64,000 bases of DNA from Yersinia massiliensis CCUG 53443 (lineage in GTDB: Bacteria > Pseudomonadota > Gammaproteobacteria > Enterobacterales > Enterobacteriaceae), in contig NZ_HE997644.1 in the NCBI RefSeq assembly GCF_000312485.1, positions 480,492-544,491 on the forward strand. The letters are read 5' to 3'. The stretch's first letter is position 1; each line of letters starts with the position of its first letter. A program made the translations under genes and the position numbers. Below the pieces are notes generated by a model. The model saw nothing but the letters and a program-made list of their open reading frames with translations, was not told the DNA's origin and did no database searches. Below are positions 44,822 through 55,545 of the stretch, piece after piece.

Positions 44822-46147
44822 TCAAGAGAATGCCAAGAATGGAGAGATACACAATAAAACACCGGTAATAATAATCACTGTCAGTGAGAGACCTTTATAT
44901 TTATGCAATGCAGGTACTTTGTAGACCAAATATGCCGGAATTAAGCAACCTACCATGCCAAATATTGGGCTACAAATAGAGGTAAAACTTAATACCGGTG
45001 CATTTAAAATAATCGCTCCCCAAGCCAGTAATACAGCAAAAACCATAATACCGTTTTGTACCCAACGTTCATTTATGTTCTCTGCTGGCATGATACGGCG
45101 CAGTATATTTAGCACAATACCCTGTGTCGCTTCACGAAAACCTAAATACACGCCAAAGAATGCGGTCATGACGGCAAAGATATTTAAAATAACACTGACA
45201 ACGGTCGCCCATCCGCCAGGGAAGAATTTAGCCGCAATGGCTAGCGCAGAAATATTCTGCTCATAAGCTTTAACTGCTTCATCGTGGCCCATTGCCAGCG
45301 TAAAGGAAACGGCATAGAAAAATACCGTACAAAATAGAATACCAAAAGCAATGTTCATCGCCCGTAAGGCTTTATGGCGAGCAACTTCCAGTGATTTTTC
45401 TTTCGCTCGGTATGAAATCACCATAGGGCTAAGCGTTTGAATAAAAAGAATAGATGTTAAGGTAAATGGTAGTGTAATGATGGCATTCTTTATCAGCAAA
45501 CCCATGGGTGGCAGCATGCCGACGTTGTACAAGTGCCACATTCCGACCATCGACACCCCCAATGCAGCGACTACCAAAAGCTTGGTTATCACCATAAAAC
45601 TCGACAGTTTGAATAACAGTTTTTCACCGCGAGAAGAGATAGCCACTAACACACAAATCAAGACTAAACCGTAGAACGGGTTATCCGATAATAAGCCTTC
45701 CGTTACCCCAAAAGTCTGCAAGTAAGAGGCGCTATCATTAGTGATGGCGGTGGAATAAACAAACATCCAGATAACCAACATAATAAAATAGAGCGCCCCT
45801 AAAACAATACCCCAGTTTTTCCCTAAATAACCACTGATGACACTCGGATAATCTTTGCACTCTGGTGATTCTGCCAATGTATTAATAAATAAACGTTGGA
45901 ATAAGTACATGGCGGGATAACCGATAATAGATGAGAGTAAGAACACCCATAATCCCATTAGGCCGACCTGTACAGGTAAAAAAACAATACCGGCACCGAT
46001 CGCCATACCAATACTCATTATTACCCAGCCAAAATCTGTACTGTCGAATTTAATCGCTTCGCGCCATTCTCTTTCAGTCATATTGGCATTTTTTGCCGCC
46101 GGAGAGTCGATTAAAATGACACTCTCATTTGTTCTTGCCGTTTCCAT
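44822..46147 (-). CDS. cyuP: Cysteine/serine transporter CyuP (HAAAP family)
   Basis: 441-residue inner-membrane transporter of the hydroxy/aromatic amino acid permease family, about 11 segments. After a 40-residue cytosolic N-terminus (TEREWREAIKFDSTDFGWVI) come GMAIGAGIVFLPVQVGLMGL, SPECKDYPSVISGYLGKNWG and SILFIQTLSPMVISYRAKEK, all near-identical to E. coli YhaO/CyuP. Ends VLLCISPFLAFS. Heads the cyuPA operon. In E. coli this pair sits elsewhere (yhaOM), so its place between ubiV and yhbW is a rearrangement. Confidence 0.92.
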   Translation of the reverse strand: METARTNESVILIDSPAAKNANMTEREWREAIKFDSTDFGWVIMSIGMAIGAGIVFLPVQVGLMGLWVFLLSSIIGYPAMYLFQRLFINTLAESPECKDYPSVISGYLGKNWGIVLGALYFIMLVIWMFVYSTAITNDSASYLQTFGVTEGLLSDNPFYGLVLICVLVAISSRGEKLLFKLSSFMVITKLLVVAALGVSMVGMWHLYNVGMLPPMGLLIKNAIITLPFTLTSILFIQTLSPMVISYRAKEKSLEVARHKALRAMNIAFGILFCTVFFYAVSFTLAMGHDEAVKAYEQNISALAIAAKFFPGGWATVVSVILNIFAVMTAFFGVYLGFREATQGIVLNILRRIMPAENINERWVQNGIMVFAVLLAWGAIILNAPVLSFTSICSPIFGMVGCLIPAYLVYKVPALHKYKGLSLTVIIITGVLLCISPFLAFS

Positions 46148-46951
46148 AATAGGTCTCGCTTTAATCTATGATAAGTAGGTTTTATTGTTATAAAAATGTA
46201 CAGAGCGAGTTATCTGTTATTTATTTCATTGCCAATGCATAACAGAGGGCAGGTGTTATTATTTTTTGGCTATATTACGCTTGGTAATAGAGAATGTTTT
46301 TTTCACTTCGCTGCTTTAGCGGCCTTCGGTTGGAAATTTATTCCACAAAAAGAGTCTTATCCTGAATTTTAATCTACCATCATGATCATTTTGCAGTATA
46401 TTATTTCAACCAATCACCAATAAAACCCTAACATATTGATAGATAATAAATATATCAAAGATCCTCCTATTTAAGCGCACCTATCCCAACTATTTCCCAC
46501 AGAAAATGCGTGACACACGTCAACATCCAAAAACCATATTATAAGTAAGGTTACTGATGGATTTGCCAAGGCAATCACACATTCCGTATCGATATCAGCT
46601 TGTAACAGCATAAAATATTTTATAATCGATTAATAATCATTATATTCAGAGTAATTAACTAGCATCGATTGACTGAAATTGCCCATTTAGGAAAACGAAT
46701 GAAAAAGGAGAGTTGTATCTCAATTATCGCCCGCGACATACCCTCTACGCTCTAAGATGTTAGCAATGATGAGGCCGCACTTATTCCCCTCCTTAAAGAC
46801 GCCATTTCGTTTATGCTCTTAATGTGTATGAATGGCGTTCCAGCACCTTGTCAGGTGTGATGAATGCCTCTCTTCACTTTTTTTGTTTTTAAAACCAACG
46901 CGTTTCCACCGAAATGCACTCGCCCTTCAAGCGACTTAATACAAGGTTAAG
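46148..46951. other. Long intergenic region between cyuP and yhbW
   Basis: 804 bp, strongly AT-rich in the first 500 bp, divergent promoters. Inverted arms ACGCCATT (46799-46806) and AATGGCGT (46831-46838) form a stem with a 24-base loop. No ORF with homology or good SD was seen and no transposon remnant was recognised. E. coli carries mtr in the neighbourhood; it is absent here. Confidence 0.45.
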
Positions 46952-47995
46952 ATGGACGATTCTATGACTGATAATACTGATAAAAATACGATCCCCCTGT
47001 CGGTGCTTGATTTATCACCTATTGTGCAGGGCAAGACTCCGCGGGATGCCTTCCATGCCTCGTTAGATTTAGCGCAACATGCCGAAAAATGGGGATATCA
47101 TCGTTACTGGCTCGCTGAACACCACAATATGACGGGGATTGCCAGTGCAGCGACCTCGGTACTGATTGGCTATATTGCGGGCGGCACGAATACCATTCGA
47201 GTGGGGTCGGGGGGAGTGATGCTCCCAAACCATTCGCCATTAGTGATTGCCGAACAATTTGGCACCCTCGCCTCCCTTTACCCTGACCGTATCGACCTTG
47301 GTCTTGGCCGTGCACCGGGCAGTGATCAACGCACCATGATGGCACTACGCCGTCATTTGTCCGGCGAAATTGATAATTTCCCCGCTGATGTGCGTGAACT
47401 GCAAAATTATTTTGGGCAAGTACAGCCAGGGCAAGCAGTACAAGCTGTACCGGGGCAAGGCTTACATGTTCCGTTGTGGCTACTGGGTTCAAGCCTCTAC
47501 AGTGCGCAGCTCGCCGCGGCTATGGGCCTGCCATTTGGCTTCGCCTCGCATTTTGCGCCAGATATGCTGTTCCAAGCACTCTCTCTGTATCGGAAAAACT
47601 ATAAGCCATCGGCACAATGGCCAAAACCTTATGCCATCGTCTGCGTGAACGTGGTTGCCGCCGAGAGTGAACGCGATGCACGATTCCTGTTTACCTCGAT
47701 GCAGCAACAGTTTGTTAGCCTGCGCCGTGGCACACCAGGCCAGCTTCCACCGCCAGTGGAAGATATGGAGAAGATTTGCTCGCCAGCGGAGCTATTTGGT
47801 GTCGATCAAGCGCTACGTTTATCGATTATTGGCGACAAAAGCAAAGTTCGTCATGGGCTTCAATCGCTGCTACGAGAAACTCAAGCAGATGAATTGATGA
47901 TTAGTGGGCAGATTTTTGATCATCAAGCCCGTTTGAATTCCTTCGAGATCGTGGCCAGTTTGCAGCAAGATCTCCAAGCCGTTGAGCGCCTGTAA
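46952..47995 (+). CDS. yhbW: Luciferase-like monooxygenase family protein YhbW
   Basis: 347 residues from ATG 46952, preceded by AAGG 6 bases upstream; ATG 46964 is an alternative. Bacterial-luciferase-like TIM barrel (LLM class): [20 protein letters not shown] at the start, [10 protein letters not shown] near 51-60, [20 protein letters not shown] then [19 protein letters not shown], and [11 protein letters not shown] near 115. Such proteins use FMNH2 and O2; the substrate is unknown. In E. coli it follows yhbUV and precedes mtr-deaD, so synteny is kept apart from the cyu insertion. Ends at the shared terminator 48041-48070. Confidence 0.9.
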   Translation: MDDSMTDNTDKNTIPLSVLDLSPIVQGKTPRDAFHASLDLAQHAEKWGYHRYWLAEHHNMTGIASAATSVLIGYIAGGTNTIRVGSGGVMLPNHSPLVIAEQFGTLASLYPDRIDLGLGRAPGSDQRTMMALRRHLSGEIDNFPADVRELQNYFGQVQPGQAVQAVPGQGLHVPLWLLGSSLYSAQLAAAMGLPFGFASHFAPDMLFQALSLYRKNYKPSAQWPKPYAIVCVNVVAAESERDARFLFTSMQQQFVSLRRGTPGQLPPPVEDMEKICSPAELFGVDQALRLSIIGDKSKVRHGLQSLLRETQADELMISGQIFDHQARLNSFEIVASLQQDLQAVERL

Positions 47996-48040
47996 AGGGC
48001 ATCGAGTGACTAATCGCATCTAGCGATAAATAGCAGACAT

Positions 48041-48070
48041 AAAAAAACCAGCCCGTAGGCTGGTTTTTTA
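48041..48070. terminator. Bidirectional terminator, yhbW / deaD
   Basis: AAAAAAACCAGCC-CGTA-GGCTGGTTTTTT: an 8-bp GC-rich stem with A-run and T-run on both sides, between the convergent yhbW and deaD genes. Confidence 0.92.
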
Positions 48071-48097
48071 CGTTTAATCATCACTGATGATTAAGAC

Positions 48098-50035
48098 TTA
48101 TGCATCACCGAAGCGACGACGAGTTGGTGCTGCTGCGGGTGCTGCGGCATCATCACGACGTGGAGCAGATGAACGTTGGCCATCACGGTTACCACGGCGC
48201 TCGCCACCATTACCGGCTGGAGCACGATCGCTACCGAATGAACGACGAGGAGGAGCACCTGCACCATCACGACGTTCTGAACGACCACCACCACGACGCT
48301 CACCACCATTACCGCCAGCTGGACGCTCACGACGTTCGTGTGGTTGTGCATCACCCAACAACTGCATGTTCAGCGGCTTGTTCAAGATACGAGTGCGGGT
48401 GAAGTGAGATAACATTTCGCCCGGCATGCCTTTTGGCAATTCGATCGTTGAGTGAGAAGCAAACAACTTGATGTTACCGATATAACGGCTGCTGATATCA
48501 CCTTCGTTAGCGATAGCGCCAACGATATGACGAACTTCGACACCATCATCACGGCCCACTTCGATGCGATACAGTTCCATCTCACCAACATCACGACGTT
48601 CACGACGCGCTGGACGATCACCACCATCACGGCGGCTATCACCACGATCACGGCCACGATCATTACCGCGATCATCACGGCTGAACTCACGCTGCGGACG
48701 ACGTGGTGCTTCTGGTGGCAGAATCAGAGGACGTTCGCCTTGTGCCATTTTCAGCAATGCGGCAGCCAATGTTTCGAGATCAAACTCTTCTTCTGGTTGC
48801 AGTTTAGCCAACAATGCACGGTACAAGTCCAAATCACTGCTTTCCAACTGTTGACCAACTTTAGCCGCGAACTGCGCCAAGCGGCGCTCGCCCAGCAATT
48901 CTGCATTTGGTAACTGAACTTCAGGAATGGTCAGTTTCATGGTGCGTTCAATGTTCTGCAACAGGCGACGTTCACGGTTCTCGACGAACAGTAATGCACG
49001 ACCTGCACGGCCAGCACGACCCGTACGGCCGATACGGTGAACGTAAGACTCTGAATCCATAGGGATATCATAGTTTACAACCAAGCTGATACGTTCAACG
49101 TCCAAACCACGAGCAGCAACGTCGGTCGCGATCAGAATATCCAAACGGCCATCTTTCAGGCGGTCAAGTGTCTGCTCACGTAAAGACTGATTCATGTCGC
49201 CGTTCAATGCAGCGCTGCTATAGCCACTACGTTCCAAGGCTTCAGCCACTTCCAGTGTCGCGTTTTTAGTACGCACGAAGATGATGGCAGCGTCGAAATC
49301 TTCAGATTCCAAGAAACGTACCAACGCTTCTTTCTTGTTATAGCCGCCACCCACTCTCCAGAAACTCTGGCTGATATCAGGGCGGGTCGTCACGCTAGAC
49401 TGAATGCGTACTTCCTGTGGATCTTTCATGAAACGACGAGTAATACGACGAATCGCTTCTGGCATGGTTGCAGAGAACAGCGCGGTCTGATGTTCAGCCG
49501 GGATCTGCGCCATGATAGTTTCAACGTCTTCGATAAAGCCCATACGCAGCATTTCATCTGCTTCATCCAACACTAAACCGCTCAGGTTGGACAGATTCAG
49601 GGTGCCACGTTTCAGGTGGTCTAACAGACGACCAGGGGTACCCACAACAATTTGTGGACCTTGGCGCAAAGCGCGTAATTGAACGTCATAACGTTGGCCG
49701 CCGTACAGGGCCACAACGTTGACGCCATTCATATCTTTAGAGAAGCTAGACAGCGCTTCAGCGACCTGAATAGCCAACTCACGGGTTGGTGCTAATACCA
49801 GAACCTGTGGTGCTTTCAGCTCAGCTTTAATATTGTGTAACAGCGGCAGACCAAACGCGGCTGTTTTGCCACTACCTGTCTGTGCCATGCCCAAAACATC
49901 ACGGCCGTTTAACAGGTGTGGGATACATTCCAACTGGATAGGAGATGGTTTTTCATAACCCAGGCCAGCCAGAGCGGAAAGAATAGGAGCGGACAGCCCC
50001 AGATCAGCAAAAGAGGTTTCAAACTCAGTAGTCAT
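48098..50035 (-). CDS. deaD: DEAD-box RNA helicase DeaD (CsdA)
   Basis: 645 residues from 50035 ([14 protein letters not shown]). Cold-shock RNA helicase for ribosome assembly and mRNA decay. Motifs in order: Q motif with [18 protein letters not shown], Ia APTRELA, Ib [56 protein letters not shown]. After about residue 430 come the dimerisation region and an RNA-binding RRM-like domain (VGDVG-like, [20 protein letters not shown]). The tail is Arg/Gly-rich ([21 protein letters not shown]). The start lies inside the small gene yrbN. Confidence 0.96.
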   Translation of the reverse strand: MTTEFETSFADLGLSAPILSALAGLGYEKPSPIQLECIPHLLNGRDVLGMAQTGSGKTAAFGLPLLHNIKAELKAPQVLVLAPTRELAIQVAEALSSFSKDMNGVNVVALYGGQRYDVQLRALRQGPQIVVGTPGRLLDHLKRGTLNLSNLSGLVLDEADEMLRMGFIEDVETIMAQIPAEHQTALFSATMPEAIRRITRRFMKDPQEVRIQSSVTTRPDISQSFWRVGGGYNKKEALVRFLESEDFDAAIIFVRTKNATLEVAEALERSGYSSAALNGDMNQSLREQTLDRLKDGRLDILIATDVAARGLDVERISLVVNYDIPMDSESYVHRIGRTGRAGRAGRALLFVENRERRLLQNIERTMKLTIPEVQLPNAELLGERRLAQFAAKVGQQLESSDLDLYRALLAKLQPEEEFDLETLAAALLKMAQGERPLILPPEAPRRPQREFSRDDRGNDRGRDRGDSRRDGGDRPARRERRDVGEMELYRIEVGRDDGVEVRHIVGAIANEGDISSRYIGNIKLFASHSTIELPKGMPGEMLSHFTRTRILNKPLNMQLLGDAQPHERRERPAGGNGGERRGGGRSERRDGAGAPPRRSFGSDRAPAGNGGERRGNRDGQRSSAPRRDDAAAPAAAPTRRRFGDA

Positions 50036-50105
50036 GTACACGTGCCTCATTAATAATGGCAGCCAGTCTACATAACTCGTCGAGAAAATTTTCAGTCATT
50101 TTCAT
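50025..50105 (-). CDS. yrbN: Small protein YrbN
   Basis: A 26-residue ORF reading [20 protein letters not shown] then ARVHDY. This matches the E. coli small protein YrbN, in the same position upstream of deaD. Its last 11 bases overlap the deaD start in another frame, so translation of deaD is probably coupled to it. Role otherwise unknown. Confidence 0.9.
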   Translation of the reverse strand: MKMTENFLDELCRLAAIINEARVHDY

Positions 50106-50220
50106 TGAAAAGTGTGAACCGGCTCAAATTAGATTATAAAACGAACAAAAAAGCCATCACCGGTTAAGGTGATAACATTGGTAAAAACCAAGTTAAATCA
50201 GGCTGATAAGTGTCCGTCAG

Positions 50221-51105
50221 CTATTGCTGGTCCGATTCCGATAGGTCGTCTTGTTCTTGGCCCAAAAGTGCCAATTCCAACAATGCATAGCGGTGCTCAA
50301 CAAAGTTATGAACGTTGTTAGCTACCGTCAGCTTGAACAGCGCCGAAGCGGTGTTCTTGTCCCCCAGACTTAGGTAATGTTTACCTAAATAGAAGTCAGT
50401 TTCACTGAGATGCTCAGCGAGCGAAGTGTTATCCGTTGCATCTGCCTTGAGCCTTTCCATCAGCGTTTTTTCGCTGATCGTGCCCAGGTAGAATTCGACA
50501 ATATTCCATCCCCATTGCCCTCTGTCCGATTTCTCATAGCGTTGTTGTAACGCTACTGCCGCTGCCTTGGGATCGATTTCTCTTTCCACCAGATACAGCC
50601 ACAACGAACGGAAGGGATCATTTGGATCGTCTTGATAAAACGCCTGCAGATCATCCTGCGCCAACGGGAGTCGACCGCCATAATACAGAGCGATACCCCG
50701 GTTTAAACGCGCGTAATTGTAAGTTGGATCAAGCTCTAGTACAGAATCAAACGCTTCATAGGCAGCATCAAAATTGCCTGCCTGCGTTAAATAAATACCC
50801 AGATAGTTAAAAACTTCTGGCATATCAGGACGAATAGCTAACGCTTGCGAAAAATCATTTCGCGCTAGTGCTCGCAGCCCGAGGCTATCATACAGCACTC
50901 CGCGCTCATATAAAAGCTGTGCGCGCTCATCATCCGTAAGTGCCCGACTTGCAAGGATTTGTTCCATGCGCGCCAGAATCACTTCCTGCTGCAATGTTGG
51001 TTGCAACGGGATAGCCAACACCTCGTCTTTACGCCAATCATGGTTGCTGCATCCAGCCAGCATGAGTGCTGCCGCAACGTAACACCAGCGCAAGAAAGGC
51101 TTCAT
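50221..51105 (-). CDS. nlpI: Lipoprotein NlpI
   Basis: 294-residue outer-membrane lipoprotein. Signal [19 protein letters not shown] with lipobox LAGC (Cys 19), then SNHDWRK. Several TPR repeats between about residues 60 and 200 ([60 protein letters not shown]). NlpI is an adaptor for the protease Prc that controls peptidoglycan hydrolases such as MepS. Located between pnp and yrbN-deaD, as in E. coli. Confidence 0.95.
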   Translation of the reverse strand: MKPFLRWCYVAAALMLAGCSNHDWRKDEVLAIPLQPTLQQEVILARMEQILASRALTDDERAQLLYERGVLYDSLGLRALARNDFSQALAIRPDMPEVFNYLGIYLTQAGNFDAAYEAFDSVLELDPTYNYARLNRGIALYYGGRLPLAQDDLQAFYQDDPNDPFRSLWLYLVEREIDPKAAAVALQQRYEKSDRGQWGWNIVEFYLGTISEKTLMERLKADATDNTSLAEHLSETDFYLGKHYLSLGDKNTASALFKLTVANNVHNFVEHRYALLELALLGQEQDDLSESDQQ

Positions 51106-51186
51106 TTCCTACTCCCGAAGACAAACATTGGACAAACATCCTTTCATCCATTTGTTTAACACGAGGGCATCCTGTCCTCGAGATAA

Positions 51187-51220
51187 CATAGCCCCTTACT
51201 ACTATCAGTCAGGGGCTATG
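51187..51220 (-). other. Hairpin in the pnp-nlpI spacer
   Basis: Perfect 10-bp stem CATAGCCCCT / AGGGGCTATG with a 14-base loop, about 10 bases beyond the pnp stop. No T-run follows on the minus strand, so it is likely a 3'-end stabiliser or partial terminator between pnp and nlpI. Confidence 0.5.
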
Positions 51221-51230
51221 GAATACTGTA

Positions 51231-53351
51231 TTACTCTGCTGCTTCTGGTGCCGGAGCTTCTGCGTCAGGAGTAGTGGCTTCTTTGATGCTCAGGCGAATA
51301 CGGCCCTGGCGATCAACTTCCATTACTTTAACTGGCACTTCTTGGCCCATTTGCAGGTAGTCTGTCACTTTCTCTACACGCTTGTCAGCGATTTGAGAAA
51401 TATGAACCAGACCTTCTTTACCGCCACCGATGGCCACAAATGCACCGAAATCAACGATACGAGTCACTTTACCCGCATAGATACGGCCCACTTCGATTTC
51501 AGCTGTAATCTCTTCGATGCGACGAATAGCGTGTTTTGCTTTATCGCCGTCGGTTGCTGCAATCTTGATGGTACCATCATCTTCGATTTCGATTGTCGTG
51601 CCTGTTTCATCAGTCAGCGCACGAATCACAGAACCACCTTTACCGATCACATCCTTAATTTTCTCAGGATTGATTTTCATGGTGTAGATACGTGGAGCGA
51701 ACTCAGAGATATCACCACGAGGTGTGCTGATAGCCTGTTCCATAACACCCAGAATGTGCAGACGCGCACCCTTAGCTTGGTTCAGAGCCACCTGCATGAT
51801 TTCGCGGGTGATACCTTCAATTTTAATGTCCATTTGCAATGCGCTGATACCGTCACGGCTACCCGCTACTTTAAAGTCCATGTCGCCCAAGTGATCTTCG
51901 TCACCCAGAATGTCAGACAGAACTACAAAGTTTTCGTCTTCTTTAACCAGACCCATCGCGATACCAGCAACAGCGGCTTTAATTGGCACGCCTGCATCCA
52001 TCAGGGCCAAAGAAGCACCACAAACAGAAGCCATTGAGGAAGAACCGTTAGACTCGGTGATTTCAGAAACCACACGTACAGTATAAGGGAACTCACTCGG
52101 GCTTGGCATCACTGCCAACACACCGCGTTTCGCCAGACGGCCATGGCCAATCTCACGACGCTTCGGTGAACCAACCATACCCGTTTCACCAACACAATAT
52201 GGAGGGAAATTATAGTGTAGCAGGAATGAGTCAGTACGCTCACCCATCAGCTCATCAATATTTTGCGCATCACGGGCAGTACCCAGAGTTGCAGTGACCA
52301 GTGCCTGAGTTTCACCACGGGTGAACAACGCAGAACCATGAGTACGTGGCAATACGCCAGTACGCACATCCAAGCCACGGATCATGTCTTTTTCACGGCC
52401 ATCAATACGCGGTTCGCCACGTAATACACGGCTACGAACAACGTTCTTCTCAACGTCACCCAAGATGTCCTGAATCTCAGCAGGATTCAAGGTTTCGTCT
52501 TGCGCCAGCAACGCTTCAGTCACGTCAGCTTTAATGGCATCAACCTGAGTGTAACGCTCTTGTTTCTCAGTGATACGGTATGCATCGCCCAAACGAGCTT
52601 CAGCGAGTTCAGCCACACGCGCATGCAGTGCTTCGTTCACTGGCTCTGGATGCCAATCCCACTTCGGTTTACCCGCTTCAGTAACCAAGGCATTAATATT
52701 TTCAATCACAACTTGCTGTTGTTCGTGGCCAAAGACAACCGCGCCCAACATTTGATCTTCAGACAAGATGTCGGCTTCAGATTCAACCATCAATACTGCA
52801 CCAGCAGTACCAGCAACAACCAAGTCCAGACGGCTTTCTTTCAGCTCGTCAGTGGTCGGGTTCAGCACATACTGGTCGTTGATGAAACCAACACGCGCAG
52901 CACCGATTGGGCCGTTGAATGGAATACCTGACAGGCTCAATGCCGCTGAAGCACCAATCATTGCCACGATGTCTGGGTTAATTTGCGGATTAACAGAAAC
53001 AACGGTCGCAATAACCTGAACTTCATTCAGGAAGCTGTCTGGGAACAGTGGGCGAATTGGGCGGTCAATCAGACGTGAAGTCAGTGTTTCGCCTTCACTT
53101 GGGCGGCCTTCACGACGGAAGAAACTACCTGGGATACGGCCAGCAGCGTAGGTACGCTCTTGATAGTTAACAGTCAGTGGGAAGAAGCTCTGACCTGGTT
53201 TGGCTTTCTTTTGGCCAACAACAGTGACGAATACAGCAGTGTCGTCCATGCTTACCATTACAGCAGCGGTTGCTTGGCGAGCCATCATGCCTGTTTCGAT
53301 GGTCACGGTATGTTGACCGTACTGGAATTTACGAATAATCGGAGTCAGCAA
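51231..53351 (-). CDS. pnp: Polynucleotide phosphorylase
   Basis: 706 residues; 3'-5' exoribonuclease and polymerase, core degradosome enzyme, trimeric. Starts at TTG 53351 ([20 protein letters not shown]) behind AAGGAT, as E. coli pnp also uses a TTG. Two RNase PH-like cores; the second includes [20 protein letters not shown] (about 483-502). KH domain with [20 protein letters not shown] near 560-580, then an S1 domain [20 protein letters not shown] near 628. The tail ends in [12 protein letters not shown]. The leader holds the autoregulatory hairpin. Confidence 0.97.
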   Translation of the reverse strand: MLTPIIRKFQYGQHTVTIETGMMARQATAAVMVSMDDTAVFVTVVGQKKAKPGQSFFPLTVNYQERTYAAGRIPGSFFRREGRPSEGETLTSRLIDRPIRPLFPDSFLNEVQVIATVVSVNPQINPDIVAMIGASAALSLSGIPFNGPIGAARVGFINDQYVLNPTTDELKESRLDLVVAGTAGAVLMVESEADILSEDQMLGAVVFGHEQQQVVIENINALVTEAGKPKWDWHPEPVNEALHARVAELAEARLGDAYRITEKQERYTQVDAIKADVTEALLAQDETLNPAEIQDILGDVEKNVVRSRVLRGEPRIDGREKDMIRGLDVRTGVLPRTHGSALFTRGETQALVTATLGTARDAQNIDELMGERTDSFLLHYNFPPYCVGETGMVGSPKRREIGHGRLAKRGVLAVMPSPSEFPYTVRVVSEITESNGSSSMASVCGASLALMDAGVPIKAAVAGIAMGLVKEDENFVVLSDILGDEDHLGDMDFKVAGSRDGISALQMDIKIEGITREIMQVALNQAKGARLHILGVMEQAISTPRGDISEFAPRIYTMKINPEKIKDVIGKGGSVIRALTDETGTTIEIEDDGTIKIAATDGDKAKHAIRRIEEITAEIEVGRIYAGKVTRIVDFGAFVAIGGGKEGLVHISQIADKRVEKVTDYLQMGQEVPVKVMEVDRQGRIRLSIKEATTPDAEAPAPEAAE

Positions 53352-53432
53352 AATAGTATCCTTATACTATGCGGTGCCAGATCGTATTGACGATCTCATC
53401 CACCTGTCACTATTACCTTCACACTGCATCCT

Positions 53433-53487
53433 CGCGACTAATGACAATCCTTAACTCCTATTGAATTAAAGTCTCTCATTAGCCGCG
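53433..53487 (-). promoter_or_regulatory. pnp leader stem-loop (RNase III / PNPase autoregulation)
   Basis: Arms CGCGACTAATGA and TCATTAGCCGCG pair over 12 bp with one G-U, separated by a 30-base segment. The position upstream of pnp matches the E. coli leader stem that RNase III cuts and PNPase then destabilises to repress itself. Confidence 0.7.
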
Positions 53488-53690
53488 CGAACCTCTGCAC
53501 CGGAAGATCCTGTTTTTAAAATTTACTCGCCTTACTTGAAACGGCGACAACGTTAGCGGCCCGTGTTCACCCGAGTCACTGGCCTCTGTCAGTTACGCGG
53601 GAACTTTCGTTTGCTACCGTCCTGCAACTTCAATAACTTTACGTAATGAACAACAACAATATACTAGCGTATTTTATCATTGCTTCTTAG

Positions 53691-53717
53691 AAAAAAGGGG
53701 CCAATTGGCCCCTTTTT
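53691..53717 (-). terminator. rpsO terminator
   Basis: AAAAAAGGGGCC-AATT-GGCCCCTTTTT: a fully palindromic GC stem with a T-run, 17 bases after the rpsO stop. Confidence 0.9.
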
Positions 53718-53733
53718 CCCGAAACTCGCAGAC

Positions 53734-54003
53734 TTAGCGACGCAGACCCAGACGCTCGATCAGGGAAGCATAACGTGCTACATCTTCACGCTTCAGGTAG
53801 TCCAGCAGCTTACGACGCGTGGATACCATACGCAGCAGACCACGACGGCTGTGGTGATCTTTTTTGTGCTCTGAGAAGTGACCTTGCAAATGGTTAATTT
53901 GAGCAGTCAACAGGGCAACTTGAACTTCGCTTGAACCGGTGTCATTTTCACCGCGACCGAAGTCAGCAACAATTTTAGCTTTCGCTTCAACACTTAGAGA
54001 CAT
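53734..54003 (-). CDS. rpsO: 30S ribosomal protein S15
   Basis: 89 residues, [20 protein letters not shown]. Binds 16S rRNA early in 30S assembly. The S15 signature is [20 protein letters not shown] (about 23-42) followed by [20 protein letters not shown]. Length is standard. Lies between truB and pnp; in E. coli S15 represses its own translation through a leader pseudoknot, and the 120-bp spacer to truB could hold one. Confidence 0.97.
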   Translation of the reverse strand: MSLSVEAKAKIVADFGRGENDTGSSEVQVALLTAQINHLQGHFSEHKKDHHSRRGLLRMVSTRRKLLDYLKREDVARYASLIERLGLRR

Positions 54004-54124
54004 GATACAACTCCAAATATATAGATAAATTAAGACAGGCGCCGATCTCTAATTCAGCAACCCAATATGTAAGCCGCACTATTCTACTCTTTGAGCTGCG
54101 GGATCGCAAGGTAGGCCGCTAGAC

Positions 54125-55069
54125 CTACTCAGCGTATTCTACAACCAAGCGTTTCGGTGCGACTCGACCATCTTCTGCGATGGTACCAATTCCGATGAAA
54201 TTACGCTCTTCACCTTCGGTGATTCGGACCATCCCTTCATTCGGCGCACCGGCAACATGTACAGGTTGACCTTGTTTAACATAGGCCGCCACTGCCGGTA
54301 ACAGATTGACTTCAGGGAAATTGACTACCGCACTGTCCATTGGAAGCAACAACAGATCCAGTTCAGGATTTGGCGAACGTTCTTCTGCCTGTGCCGCTTC
54401 AACCATGGCTGACAGTTGTTCCAACGTCACCATGCGCTCACTAGGATAAGTCGCCACTTGCAGCCGACGCAAATAACTCACATGCGCACCGCAACCTAAC
54501 AACTCACCCAAATCATCGATAATGGTGCGAATGTAGGTGCCTTTGGAACAGTGGATTTCTAACTCAAGATCGTTGCCTTCCCAGCGAATAAAAAGCAACT
54601 CATACACGGTAATGCTACGTGCCTCACGCTCGACTTCAATCCCCTGACGGGCATATTCATACAGCGGTTTGCCCTGATGCTTCAATGCAGAATACATTGA
54701 CGGTATTTGCTGGCTATCGCCACGAAAACGCTCCAGTGCAGCATCCATTTGAGCCTGAGTCACGTTGACTTCTCGCTCACTGATTAATGCGCCTTCAGCG
54801 TCAGAAGTATCAGTACGTTGCCCTAAACGGGCCACCACACGGTAGCGTTTATCTGAATCCAGCAGGAATTGGGAGAACTTGGTAGCTTCACCTAAGCAGA
54901 TGGGTAACATACCAGTCGCCAGTGGATCAAGCGCACCAGTATGCCCAGCTCGGTTAGCACTAAAGAGACGTTTTACTTTCTGTAAAACGTCATTAGAGGA
55001 GAGGCCCAGCGGCTTATCCAATAGCAGAACGCCGTTAATGTCACGGCCGCGACGACGTGGACGACCCAT
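54125..55069 (-). CDS. truB: tRNA pseudouridine(55) synthase TruB
   Basis: 314 residues. Modifies U55 in the T-loop of tRNAs. Motif I begins [15 protein letters not shown]; the catalytic aspartate is in [15 protein letters not shown] (Asp about 48). Other blocks: [20 protein letters not shown] and [20 protein letters not shown]. The C-terminal PUA-like domain includes [10 protein letters not shown]. Its ATG shares one base with the rbfA stop. Confidence 0.96.
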   Translation of the reverse strand: MGRPRRRGRDINGVLLLDKPLGLSSNDVLQKVKRLFSANRAGHTGALDPLATGMLPICLGEATKFSQFLLDSDKRYRVVARLGQRTDTSDAEGALISEREVNVTQAQMDAALERFRGDSQQIPSMYSALKHQGKPLYEYARQGIEVEREARSITVYELLFIRWEGNDLELEIHCSKGTYIRTIIDDLGELLGCGAHVSYLRRLQVATYPSERMVTLEQLSAMVEAAQAEERSPNPELDLLLLPMDSAVVNFPEVNLLPAVAAYVKQGQPVHVAGAPNEGMVRITEGEERNFIGIGTIAEDGRVAPKRLVVEYAE

Positions 55070-55479
55070 TACTTCTCCTCGTCACTACCTGGATTGACCT
55101 GGCGCTCCACATCATTTTTGATGACGTTCGTCACGAGGTTAGACATCCGCATCCCTTCAATCAGAGAATTATCATAAGCGAAGGTCAACTCTGGCACGAT
55201 ACGCAAACGCATCGCTTTACCCAGCAACGTACGGATGTACCCAGAAGCATCTTGCAGAGCTTTAATGCCATTTTTTACCGTATCCGGATCGGCATCATCC
55301 GTTAATACGTTCAAGAAGGTGACGAAAACTTTCGCGTAAGCCAAATCACGGGACAGTTCGATACCGGATACTGTTGCCATACCTACACGGGGATCTTTGA
55401 TTTCGCGTTGTAAGATGAGTGCGATCTCTTTTTGCATTTCCTGCGAAACACGCTGAGAACGGCTGAATTCTTTTGCCAT
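55069..55479 (-). CDS. rbfA: 30S ribosome-binding factor RbfA
   Basis: 136 residues from 55479 ([20 protein letters not shown]); an upstream ATG at 55533 lies only 12 bases from the infB stop and lacks family similarity. KH-like domain with [20 protein letters not shown] (about 22-41) and AKVFVTFL. Cold-shock maturation factor for the 16S 5' end. The tail [16 protein letters not shown] is acidic. Part of the infB-rbfA-truB operon. Confidence 0.96.
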   Translation of the reverse strand: MAKEFSRSQRVSQEMQKEIALILQREIKDPRVGMATVSGIELSRDLAYAKVFVTFLNVLTDDADPDTVKNGIKALQDASGYIRTLLGKAMRLRIVPELTFAYDNSLIEGMRMSNLVTNVIKNDVERQVNPGSDEEK

Positions 55480-55545
55480 TTGGATTCTCCAGACAGTTTG
55501 GGGGGCCAAGGCCCCCCAAATGGATATAAGCAAATCTAGAAGTGC

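Larger units (their letters stand above)
53352..53733 (-). other. pnp leader / rpsO-pnp spacer
   Basis: 382 bp containing the rpsO terminator (53691-53717) and the pnp leader hairpin (53433-53487). The rest presumably carries the pnp promoter. No ORF. Confidence 0.7.

Noticed and set aside
48087-48913. Plus-strand Arg/Ser- and His-rich reading frames opposite the deaD tail
   Set aside because: They are antisense shadows of the Arg/Gly-rich deaD C-terminus, with biased composition and no SD or homology.
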